Assembly: GCA_902580265.1 (NCBI GenBank)
Contig: CACHJY010000031.1
Location: 1-11,993, forward strand
DNA length: 11,993 nucleotides
DNA from: an uncultured Alphaproteobacteria bacterium
Lineage (GTDB): Bacteria > Pseudomonadota > Alphaproteobacteria > Rhodobacterales > Rhodobacteraceae
Direction: 5' to 3'
The notes beneath the pieces are model-generated. The model saw nothing but the letters and a program-made list of their open reading frames with translations, did not search any database and had not been told where the DNA came from. Made by a program: the position numbers and the translations under genes. This document shows, one piece after another, positions 1-6,633 of this stretch. Position 1 is the stretch's first letter. The number at the start of each line of letters is the position of its first letter.

Positions 1-131
1 CTATCAAAAAAAATGATTATATTTCATATTTCAAGGGTTACACCCTTGTGGGTAGTAATGTTTGTCCTTTTGGTTATGAGACCGTTGATGGATTTCATTC
101 AGAGCTATTGGTTTTAAAAAAAAATGGATAA
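1..131 (+). CDS. 3' end of an unidentified gene upstream of pseF (partial)
   Basis: An open frame runs in from the left edge (first full codon at position 3) for 42 codons and stops with TAA at 129-131. The visible tail includes YTLVGSNVCPFGYETVDGF. It vaguely resembles the C-terminus of class I methyltransferases, where a 'GY.LVGSN' strand is common, but this is too little to name it. Its last 8 bases overlap the pseF start at 124 in another frame. That suggests one operon with translational coupling, because pseF has no clear Shine-Dalgarno sequence of its own. The 5' end lies outside the window, so real length and function cannot be judged. Confidence 0.6.
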   Translation, partial: IKKNDYISYFKGYTLVGSNVCPFGYETVDGFHSELLVLKKNG

Positions 132-813
132 TGTTGCATTAATACCCGCCAGAGGTGGCTCCAAACGAATAAAGAAAAAAAACATAAAGTTTTTTAACGG
201 GAAACCGATGATAGGATGGGTAATAGAGGCAATTAAATCCTCTAGATGCTTCGATAAGATATTCGTATCCACGGATTGTAAAGAAGTTGCCTCTGTAAGT
301 GAGGCGTTTGGTGCTGATGTACCTTTTAATATACCAGAAAATATATCGGATGATTTTTCAGGCGTCTTGCCAGTCGTTAGACACGCCATTGACTTTTTCA
401 ATAATAAAAAAGTAAATTTTAAAACAATTGCAATGATTTATCCTACTGCACCTTTTTTAAGTCCAGATGACCTTAAAAATGGAATGTCCTTAATACATAA
501 GGCTGACTTTGTAGTTTCTGTCACTTCTTTCAATTATCCTATTCAAAGAGCGTTAGCTCTTAGAGACCATCATAACTATGTCGTTATGGATAACAAAGAG
601 CACTATTACAGTCGTAGTCAGGACCTCGAAGCAAAGTATCATGATGCCGCACACTTCGTAATAGGTAAAAACGTGGCTTGGAAAGAAAAAATTCCCTTTT
701 TAAGTGGTAAAACAATGCCGGTTATTATTCCGAAAATAAGAGTGCAAGATATAGACGAGGAAGAGGATTGGAAAGAAGCAGAAATTAGATTTAAGGTGCT
801 ACAAGATTCTTAA
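124..813 (+). CDS. pseF: PseF, pseudaminic acid cytidylyltransferase (CMP-Pse synthetase)
   Basis: This 229-residue protein has the size and motifs of PseF, the cytosolic enzyme that joins CTP and pseudaminic acid to give CMP-pseudaminic acid, the activated donor for flagellin glycosylation. The N-terminal nucleotide-binding signature ALIPARGGSKRIKKKNI is at residues 5-21, followed by FVSTDCKEVA. The motifs YPTAPF, FNYPIQRAL and SRSQDLEAKYHDAAHF are the ones that, as I recall, set PseF apart from the related NeuA and KdsB sugar cytidylyltransferases. The ATG at 124 begins exactly at the family's usual N-terminus. It overlaps the upstream reading frame by 8 bases and has only an A-tract before it, so translation is probably coupled. 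pseC lies nearby on the opposite strand. Legionaminic acid as substrate is possible but less likely given the QRAL and YHDA motifs. Confidence 0.9.
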   Translation: MDNVALIPARGGSKRIKKKNIKFFNGKPMIGWVIEAIKSSRCFDKIFVSTDCKEVASVSEAFGADVPFNIPENISDDFSGVLPVVRHAIDFFNNKKVNFKTIAMIYPTAPFLSPDDLKNGMSLIHKADFVVSVTSFNYPIQRALALRDHHNYVVMDNKEHYYSRSQDLEAKYHDAAHFVIGKNVAWKEKIPFLSGKTMPVIIPKIRVQDIDEEEDWKEAEIRFKVLQDS

Positions 814-821
814 AAATACTT

Positions 822-843
822 TCTCAAAAGATATTTTTTGAGA
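822..843 (+). terminator. Hairpin just after pseF, possible weak terminator
   Basis: Perfect 8-base arms TCTCAAAA (822-829) and TTTTGAGA (836-843) enclose a 6-base loop and start 9 bases after the pseF stop. The position suits transcription termination. However, the stem is AT-rich and no T-run follows, so it may be only an mRNA 3'-end stabiliser or chance. Confidence 0.35.
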
Positions 844-960
844 GCTCATAAGTTAAACATAGTATAAATTTTGCTACTATTAAACTCTTTTTAAATCACA
901 AGTTTTCCATATCTAAATAATTTGACCTCCATTTTTTTCGTTATATTGGCGAATAACTAT

Positions 961-1528
961 CATTTTTTAAGGACGGCCTTGGAGATTACTCAACTATGGT
1001 GTGATTAGCTGAAACTTTAAGAAAGCAGGATTTGTAAGCCTTGGATTTTCATTGGAGTCAACCTTTCAAAAAAATATTTGAGATGATGAATAAGAGGATA
1101 GAAGCTCAAGACTTTCTAGATCAGGTATGACTTTTAGGGAGGTAGAAATAACATCAATGATCAGTGTGGGTTTTGGATACCCAATCTAAACAGTCGATAG
1201 TATCAAGCAAACATTCGATATGTGCCTAGTGGCTGACATATGTCCGAGTATCGGCTTTTTACTTCCTCTACCGTCTACTGGCATGTACTACAATGCAAGG
1301 AAAAATGAGTTTATTATGAATGAAGATGCCTATCAAGAATTGATCAGCAAACAGCAAGACTTATCTCTTAATATCACGAAAATGTCTGATGCAAGGGTTA
1401 GAAATTTGATTGCTTAAGGAGAAACGAAAGGTAATGTTAAACTCGAACTATCAGAGAACAATTTACGAAAAATCGAAGATTATAATGACCACATAAAAAG
1501 GGAAAGTTCAAAAAGTTTAAAGAGATAA
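961..1528 (+). pseudogene. Decayed radical-SAM (possibly B12-binding) protein, C-terminal half remnant
   Basis: No intact frame spans this stretch, but joining two plus-strand frames gives an ordered series of motifs that I recall from radical-SAM proteins of polysaccharide/flagellar glycan loci. They are KDGLGDYSTMV (about 970-1000), AGFVSLGFSLES (about 1025-1060), EMMNKRIEAQDFLDQ (about 1081-1125, other frame), GMTFREVE and ISVGFGYPI (1124-1186), then ICPSIGFLLPLPSTGMYYNA in the open 1220-1417 segment. That segment ends QQDLSLNITKMSDARV. Similarity-like sequence continues after the TAA at 1415 (GETKGNVKLELSENNLRKI) to a stop at 1526-1528. At least two frameshifts and several stops (for example 1187-1189 and 1415-1417) rule out function. 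The N-terminal half with the CxxxCxxC cluster motif is absent. The segment 1220-1417 alone should not be called a gene. I see nothing further in 844-960. Confidence 0.7.
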
Positions 1529-1590
1529 AAATAGCTTGATTTTAAATTGTGATGAGGTTGAGTTTGAAAATGACTTAGGATTAACTTAAA

Positions 1591-2862
1591 TCAATCAAAG
1601 TATTTATTTAAATGATCCACAACATAATAAATGTCTTCTTCTTCTAGTTTTTGATGAAGGGGGATTGAGAGACAAGATCTGAAATAACTTTCAGCATTTG
1701 GACAATACCCTTGTTTGAAACCAAAAGATTTGTAATACGGATGAAGGTACACGGGCATATAATGTACCTGTGAAGCTATTCCACAATCAGCCAAAAAACC
1801 ATAAAGATTGTTTCGGTCAAAAATTTCAGCTGATATTTGGATGGTAAACAAATGATAACTAGACAAATTATTTTCTGACACTTTTTGGAATTTTATTGGT
1901 AAAGATGTGAGGCTCTGTCTGTACAGGCTTGCCAGATAGTTTCTCTTTTCAACAAAATGATTTAGTCGGCTGAGTTGAACAATTCCCATAGCAGCCCCCA
2001 TTTCGGTCATATGATAATTATTCCCGAGCTCCATTTGTTCATAGTACCATTTTTCATTTTTATTCTTTTCTTCCGAATGAACTATACCGTGGTTTCTTAG
2101 ACTAGCCGCTCTTTTCAAATTTTTCTTATTTGATAAGATTAAAGCGCCTCCTTCACCCGTTGTTATCATTTTTACAGGATGGAAACTGAAAATCGTAGCT
2201 TCACTTCTATTATCTCCCCCAACCGGTGACTTGTTGTAATGAGACCCAAGCGCGTGCGAGGCATCTTCAATTACTTTAAACCCATAAATCTCTGACAGGC
2301 TATGTATTTTGTTCATATCACAAGGATTGCCAGCAAAGTGAACCACAGTAATGACATCGGGTAAGTTGTTTAAATGGGATGCTTTTTTTAGTTTCTCTTC
2401 TAAAAGCTCTGGACAAATATTTAAAGTATCAGGATCTATATCGACGAAATCTATTTGAGCTCCTAATTGAATAGCAGCATTTGCGGTAGCCACAAAAGTT
2501 ATTGGCGAAGTCCACACTAAACTGTTTGCGTCCACGTTTGCTACTTTATAAGCTACATGCAGTGCAGAGGTTGCACTGTTTAATGCTAATGCGCTATTTC
2601 TGCCACAAATTTCTCCCAACAAAAGCTCAAACTCCTGTATCTTCGGCCCTCTCGCTATATAATCTGAGCCTAGAACCTGAAGAATAGCTTCTGTTTCATT
2701 ATCACCAATGTCTTGCGTTGAATAGAATTTAAGATTTTTACTGTTGACTTTACTTACCAAGTGTTTTTCTGCAATATCTAAAAATTGTGATCCATGCTTA
2801 TAAAGCTTATCAATTGTTTCTTCGGTCATTAATATATTTTTTTTGTTTGACATAGCTTCCAT
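1591..2862 (-). CDS. pseC: PseC, PLP-dependent aminotransferase of the pseudaminic acid pathway
   Basis: This is a DegT/DnrJ/EryC1/StrS-family aminotransferase, 423 residues from the ATG at 2862. PseC transfers an amino group from glutamate to the C4 of a UDP-4-keto-6-deoxy-HexNAc, the second step of CMP-pseudaminic acid synthesis. Family hallmarks are NSATSALHVAYKVA, VWTSPITFVATANAA, FVDIDPDTLNI, KVIEDASHALG (PLP-contacting Asp about 200) and SFHPVKMITTGEGG, with the Schiff-base lysine at about 231. MELGNNYHMTEMGAA and HYMPVYLHPYYKSFGF further favour PseC over other DegT enzymes. The frame extends to a TTG at 2907, but the ATG at 2862 has GGAA 7 bases upstream, so I prefer it; ATG 2853 is the alternative. 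Even so, about 40 residues precede the FYSTQDI segment, more than the usual PseC N-terminus. It points away from fliS and toward the radical-SAM relic, so it is not in an operon with pseF. Confidence 0.88.
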   Translation of the reverse strand: MEAMSNKKNILMTEETIDKLYKHGSQFLDIAEKHLVSKVNSKNLKFYSTQDIGDNETEAILQVLGSDYIARGPKIQEFELLLGEICGRNSALALNSATSALHVAYKVANVDANSLVWTSPITFVATANAAIQLGAQIDFVDIDPDTLNICPELLEEKLKKASHLNNLPDVITVVHFAGNPCDMNKIHSLSEIYGFKVIEDASHALGSHYNKSPVGGDNRSEATIFSFHPVKMITTGEGGALILSNKKNLKRAASLRNHGIVHSEEKNKNEKWYYEQMELGNNYHMTEMGAAMGIVQLSRLNHFVEKRNYLASLYRQSLTSLPIKFQKVSENNLSSYHLFTIQISAEIFDRNNLYGFLADCGIASQVHYMPVYLHPYYKSFGFKQGYCPNAESYFRSCLSIPLHQKLEEEDIYYVVDHLNKYFD

Positions 2863-2948
2863 CACTAAATTCCAAAAAAGTCTAGCAATAATTACTCTTA
2901 AAGCCAATCAGCAAAAATTATGCCTGATTTAATAATTATTTATTTTTC

Positions 2949-2975
2949 TAAACAAAATTTTCAATTAGCCGTTCA
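2949..2975 (+). promoter_or_regulatory. Sigma-28 (FliA)-type promoter for the first fliS
   Basis: TAAA at 2949-2952, exactly 15 bases of spacer, then GCCGTTCA at 2968-2975. The enterobacterial FliA consensus is TAAA-N15-GCCGATAA, so the -35 core, the spacing and the GCCG core match. The inferred transcription start is near 2983. A strong Shine-Dalgarno AGGAGA lies at 2998-3003, 6 bases before the fliS ATG. This would make the gene a late (class with flagellin) flagellar gene. Confidence 0.7.
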
Positions 2976-3008
2976 AATTTGTAGGTTTATTGAAGACAGG
3001 AGATAGAA

Positions 3009-3377
3009 ATGAGCTTAGATAATGCCGTACTAACATATAAAAATACTGAAAATATTTATGCGGAGGGAATTGAGACCCCTCACGGCAGAATAAAAATAGT
3101 TTTTGACGTTATTGAAACTAATATTAACAAATTGTTAGAAAAACATCCTAAAACAGACTTTATTGCTTATGGGAAAGTTTTGCAGAGTTTATTGATATTG
3201 TCGGGTTCTTTGGATTTAGAAAAAGGCGGACAGCTTGCAGACGAATTGAATGAGATATATGCTTATTGTGAAAAAACTTTGAAGGAATACCTTGAGTCAA
3301 AAAATTCTGAAAAGTTAAGAGAAATAGAATCGATAATCGGTGGAATAGCAGAAAGTTGGTCAAAAATAGGTGCTTAG
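3009..3377 (+). CDS. fliS: FliS-family flagellin export chaperone (copy 1)
   Basis: This 122-residue all-helical protein has the FliS layout. An N-terminal YKNTENIYAEGIETPHGRIKI segment corresponds to the 'AYq...v.sasp..Li.mLyd' opening. KVLQSLLILSGSLDLEKGGQLADEL is the central helix pair, AYCEKTLKEYLESKN follows, and the closing helix ends GIAESWSK, like the typical 'l...W' ending. FliS binds flagellin C-termini in the cytosol, blocking premature polymerisation and delivering flagellin to the export gate. The ATG has a good AGGAGA site 6 bases upstream and a sigma-28-like promoter. It stands alone, away from fliD or flagellin, inside the glycosylation island, and a second paralogue lies at 8800. 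The two copies differ widely, so they may serve different flagellins. Confidence 0.82.
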   Translation: MSLDNAVLTYKNTENIYAEGIETPHGRIKIVFDVIETNINKLLEKHPKTDFIAYGKVLQSLLILSGSLDLEKGGQLADELNEIYAYCEKTLKEYLESKNSEKLREIESIIGGIAESWSKIGA

Positions 3378-3410
3378 GCAAAGCAATATTTCTTATTGGC
3401 TAACAAAAAG

Positions 3411-3581
3411 TTAATTGCTGTTGACTGAGTATAAATTCCTATTTTCTAGCCTATTAACGGCAATTCCAATGTCTTTTTCGATATAAATGGCTTTTTGATC
3501 TGGACCTCGATCAAGATATTTTGAAAAACTTGATTGCAACCAACTTTTAACCACTAGTGTTGTTGCAAAAATTCCACACAT
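3411..3581 (-). pseudogene. N-terminal stub of an asparagine-synthase-type glutamine amidotransferase
   Basis: A 56-codon minus-strand frame starts MCGIFATT and contains YLDRGPDQKAIYIEKDIGIA. This is the start of a class II glutamine amidotransferase domain as in AsnB-type enzymes: catalytic Cys at position 2 and the RGPD motif that normally lies about 25-50 residues in. A clean Shine-Dalgarno AGGAG (3589-3593) sits 7 bases before the ATG at 3581, so the initiation region is preserved. After VNRLENRNLYSVNSN the frame stops at 3411-3413, where a full enzyme would run on for hundreds of residues, and the sequence meets the 3' end of fliS. AsnB-like enzymes occur in nonulosonic-acid loci (for example for acetamidino modification), which fits the setting. 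I read this as a truncated relic; a short expressed peptide cannot be excluded. Confidence 0.7.
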
Positions 3582-3639
3582 ATCAAAGCTCCTTATATGT
3601 TAAAAAAGTTTGCAAAGTTGGTCCCAATTTATTGAACAA

Positions 3640-4400
3640 TCAATCTATAGCTTTTGAATAATTTGAACTATCCAGATAATTTAAAGCCTCGCTTTCTAAT
3701 TCGATCAGTACTTCTGTCCAATCATTAATTTTTTTCTGTCTATAAATATTTATGTTTGGATACCATAGGCTCGTGGCTTTATCAATTGTCCAAGTAAAGT
3801 CTGGGCTAAAGGGCACGATCACCCACCCCTTTTTTCAAAGCGCGCCTGACAGTTGTACGGTTACATTTGGTATCGTTATTATAAGGTCACAAATTTCAAT
3901 TAGAGCACTTAATCCTTCAATGTCATTATAGACGTCAACACCATGAATTATTAATAAAGTTTAGATTTGTTGCGTTTGTAAACTCTTCAACTTCTTTATC
4001 TACATTTCCATATTGAAGATTTATGATATCGCAATTGAAGTTGCCTAGAAAGTTTCGAAATTTTTAAGAGCGATTGATTTTTTGTTGCTGTTAATTACTA
4101 TTAAAGCTTGCCCATGAAATACCTATCAAAGGACCGTCATGCAGCTTAAGTTCCTTTTTTAAATGCTCCGCATGGCTTTGATTTGCCCTAAGATAACCAA
4201 TCTCTTGTTTTTGAAAATCAATTTCATTGTTACGGAATAGTTTAGGTAGACTTCCTATTGGTAGTTGATAGTCAAAATCAATTGCATCTAACTCCTCTGA
4301 TGTTGAAATGAAATTAATATTTGGCAATGAACTTTGTATATGAAGCGCACAACTTTACCCTTTAGGATCTAATATCTTTATATTGCACCGATATAAACTC
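3640..4400 (-). pseudogene. Frameshifted relic of a TPR-type glycosyltransferase (C-terminal domain)
   Basis: Reading leftward and joining frames gives a nearly continuous glycosyltransferase C-terminal domain related to the gene at 4567-5658. First comes ILKGKVV plus HIQSSLPNINFI (about 4310-4400), then an open piece at 4091-4327 with FDYQLPIGSLPKLF and PLIGISWAS. After a stop and frame change come NFNCDIINLQYGNVDKEVEEF, then GVDVYNDIEGLSALIEICDL and IITIPNVTVQLSGAL, and finally an open piece ending at 3640 with VPFSPDFTWTIDKATSLWYP and NINIYRQKKINDWTEVL. Each block has a counterpart, in the same order, in the intact neighbour (FDYHVPFGDLL, VGISWRS, INLQPSVLDGEL, ITVANSVAHFAGALGKK, PTWRWG). 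At least three frameshifts or stops break it, and the TPR part is missing. This was probably a second glycosyltransferase of the island. Confidence 0.78.
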
Positions 4401-4566
4401 TAAAAAAGACGTTCAAGAAACTATGATGCCTAAAATATAAAAATAAGGAACGCACTTAACAATAAATCGGTTTTTTTGTCACTCGCTTCTTTTTTCATTT
4501 TTCAAGAGTACAATCTATATTCAATAATCAAAAAATATATCCAACTTTTTTTATACTGAGCTAGCT

Positions 4567-5658
4567 TTAGGATCTTTTTAATTCAATAGACGGATATAAA
4601 TCTGAAGCAACCATGTCTTGTCCCCACCGCCAAGTAGGGTACTCGGGAAGCCACAGTATAGTTTTTTTCCCTAATGCTCCAGCAAAATGCGCTACAGAGT
4701 TCGCAACTGTTATCACTTTTGAGCAAATGGTTATTAGCTGAAAAACTGTATAGATATCTTTTTTACAATCACAAAAATTGACAACTTTAAAACCTAGTTT
4801 TTCCAACTGAGATAATTCGCCATCCAAGACTGAAGGTTGCAGGTTTATTAAAATATCTTCATCCTGATTTAGACTCTTACACATATCTTCCAACTTTTTT
4901 GATCGCTCTAAATGATAATCTGGACTGAGACTTCTCCAACTAATTCCAACCATTTGCTTTCCGGTAAACTCCTGTCGAATTTTTTCAACTTTTTTATCTA
5001 ACGAGATTGAGATATACGGATGGGATAAATCAGCCAGTTTTTCATGGAAAATAGACAAAAGGTCACCAAAAGGAACGTGATAATCAAAATATTCCCAATT
5101 AATTTCGGATCCTCTATCAATTAACTTAATGTAAGGAAAATTTATATTAACTATTCGGTGTATTCTAATGTCACATTCCAAAAAAAACTGACAGTCAGAT
5201 TTTTCGAGTAACTTAAGAAAACGCATGAAAAGAATTTCGTCACCAATCCCTTGCTCTGCCCAGATTAACACCCTACCTTTATCAATGTTTTCATTCCATA
5301 CTCGTTTATTATTAAATTGATCAAGGACTGCCGGTTGATGCCTAAAGTGATATAATCTTGAGCCCTCTTTAAAATTACGAACAGTAAAATAGCATATCGA
5401 TAAATTGAATTGAGCTCTTCTATACGTATCGTTTTCATCAACACGTCTTTCAAGAGATAAATATTTTTTATATGAAATAATACTTTCCGGAAAGTCTATT
5501 AACTCTTGACAAATCCTTCCTTTTATATAGTGATTTATTGCAATATTGTTATCTAAATCAATAGCAAGATTTATTGTTTCTAAACCCTTTTTAAGGTTTC
5601 GATCCTTCATAAAGCTTAGTGTGGCTTTTTGAAGCTCATTGATCCTAGTTTTGAGCAT
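4567..5658 (-). CDS. TPR-repeat glycosyltransferase, candidate flagellin glycosyltransferase (FlmG-like)
   Basis: This 363-residue protein has helical TPR-like repeats over about residues 5-105 (for example NHYIKGRICQELIDFPESII, then AQFNLSICYFTVRNFKEGS), joined to a GT-B-type domain related to heptosyltransferases. Motifs are VLIWAEQGIGDEILF (130-144), FLECD, FDYHVPFGDLL, VGISWRS (237-243), ITVANSVAHFAGALGK (316-331) and YPTWRWG. Proteins of this layout occur in flagellar glycosylation loci. Caulobacter FlmG, a TPR-glycosyltransferase that puts pseudaminic acid on flagellin, is the nearest functional model I know, and the TPR half is thought to bind the protein substrate. With pseF and pseC nearby, flagellin is the likely acceptor, but this is inferred from context. 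The protein ends soon after LYPSIEL, without the tail (like YRQKKINDWTEVL) kept by the neighbouring relic, so it may itself be C-terminally clipped. No strong Shine-Dalgarno precedes the ATG at 5658. Confidence 0.75.
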   Translation of the reverse strand: MLKTRINELQKATLSFMKDRNLKKGLETINLAIDLDNNIAINHYIKGRICQELIDFPESIISYKKYLSLERRVDENDTYRRAQFNLSICYFTVRNFKEGSRLYHFRHQPAVLDQFNNKRVWNENIDKGRVLIWAEQGIGDEILFMRFLKLLEKSDCQFFLECDIRIHRIVNINFPYIKLIDRGSEINWEYFDYHVPFGDLLSIFHEKLADLSHPYISISLDKKVEKIRQEFTGKQMVGISWRSLSPDYHLERSKKLEDMCKSLNQDEDILINLQPSVLDGELSQLEKLGFKVVNFCDCKKDIYTVFQLITICSKVITVANSVAHFAGALGKKTILWLPEYPTWRWGQDMVASDLYPSIELKRS

Positions 5659-6091
5659 TTTTATAATAAACTTTCATATGAATATGATCGCTGTAATTCA
5701 TCCGTGTTATTTTTTCTAGATGCATAATAATCTAAATTTTCGTTACTAGTTCGCTCTTTTGGTAAAAAATACTAGCAGCTAGCCTTTCTTTTCAGCGATA
5801 ATTCTTTTATTTTTGAAGCTAAAAAACCTTTCTTTTTATCCCAATCTCATTAACCTTTTACTCGAAGCGCTTCCTCTAAAACCGCAGCTTATTGATTAAG
5901 CACAAATCGAGCCAACTATTAATCAATAAATAATTTTTTAAAGGAAATTATTTTATATCGTTTTTTTCTTGCAACCCGAGAGCTATTCTACTTGTTTTTT
6001 AATTTAAAATTTTTCATCTTAAAAAAAGTATTCTATTCCATTATTATCTGGAAAAGCTTATATATTCTATTGTGACGTTCGAATAAAGGAG
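5659..6091. other. 433-bp stretch without a convincing gene
   Basis: All frames are interrupted. The only hint of coding is a minus-strand frame running without a stop from about 5771 to a TAA at 5661-5663 (peptide ending NNTDELQRSYSYESLL), which stops 2 bases before the glycosyltransferase ATG. That is operon-like spacing. Extended upstream to an ATG at 6017, the same frame has seven internal stops, about what random sequence of this base composition would give, so I do not call a pseudogene. The stretch also holds a perfect inverted repeat at 5889-5929. Confidence 0.5.
5889..5929. repeat. 11-bp perfect inverted repeat in the gene-free stretch
   Basis: TTATTGATTAA at 5889-5899 and its exact complement TTAATCAATAA at 5919-5929 are separated by 19 bases. 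Centre-to-centre spacing is 30 bp, about three helical turns, so a protein-binding site is conceivable. A hairpin is also possible, although the AT-rich stem and long loop make a poor intrinsic terminator. Confidence 0.4.
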
Positions 6092-6589
6092 TTGAAGCTG
6101 ACAAATTTTTGTCCAGGATGGATCGTAAGTATTGTGACTGCCCACACGGCTGTGGATTTTCTAACTGGTAGTAGTAGCCTTAATGCTATAGCTAATAAAT
6201 ATTCGCGTGGGCTATCCGAGCAGTATGAGACTATACACCCTGGTATAATTGAGTCAGTTGCTGAGGAAAAATTACGAACACTTGCAGAAATAGAGGCAGC
6301 TGAGAACGCTGTGATAATACTTAATGCTTATATCTACAGAACGTATAAGTTCCATAGAGACAATAAACCAAGAAAAATATCAGGGTTGTTTACGTCAGAA
6401 TTTAAAGGATCGAAGAGCCCAATTCCAGAACATAAAGAGCTTTGCACGGCATTTAAAGCATTTATTTTCAGTTTAAGGTCTAACGTTTATAATTATGCTC
6501 CTGCATCATGGAGTATTGTTGAAGAACCTGAGGTTGGTTGGCTTGGGGAGTTAGTGGCAGAGCCCTCTTCCATATTTGACAGTTTTTGA
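6092..6589 (+). CDS. Hypothetical protein, non-ATG start
   Basis: A 165-codon open frame that I do not recognise. The product seems soluble and partly helical. It contains HPGIIESVAEEKLRTLAEIE and AAENAVIILNAYIYRTYKFH (a helix-rich middle, about residues 48-90), and an acidic C-terminus WSIVEEPEVGWLGELVAEP. There is no signal peptide and no clear membrane segment or known motif. The frame is open back to 6023 but holds no ATG or GTG. AAAGGAG at 6085-6091 is a strong Shine-Dalgarno sequence directly abutting the TTG at 6092. The spacing would fit an in-frame CTG at 6098 (6 bases after GGAG) better than the TTG, so the true start is uncertain by two codons. The ClC gene follows 44 bases later on the same strand and may share its transcript. 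Confidence 0.6.
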   Translation: MKLTNFCPGWIVSIVTAHTAVDFLTGSSSLNAIANKYSRGLSEQYETIHPGIIESVAEEKLRTLAEIEAAENAVIILNAYIYRTYKFHRDNKPRKISGLFTSEFKGSKSPIPEHKELCTAFKAFIFSLRSNVYNYAPASWSIVEEPEVGWLGELVAEPSSIFDSF

Positions 6590-6633
6590 ACATTCGATAC
6601 ACTTAAAGGGAAAAATTTTAAAAGAAACTGATC

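Noticed and set aside
1220..1417. 65-codon plus-strand ORF as a stand-alone small gene
   Set aside because: Its peptide continues motifs found in neighbouring frames on both sides, so it is a piece of the radical-SAM pseudogene.
3378..3425. Possible terminator between fliS and the amidotransferase stub
   Set aside because: The GCAATA/TATTGGC pairing is imperfect and not followed by a T-run on either strand.
4360..4575. CTTTAGGATCT direct repeat at 4360 and 4565
   Set aside because: An 11-base match pair is expected by chance many times in 12 kb, and nothing flanks it that suggests a mobile element.
5661..6017. Minus-strand frame from ATG 6017 to TAA 5661 as a degraded gene upstream of the glycosyltransferase
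   Set aside because: It has seven internal stops in 119 codons, close to chance for this base composition. No motif is recognisable; only the last 36 codons are open.
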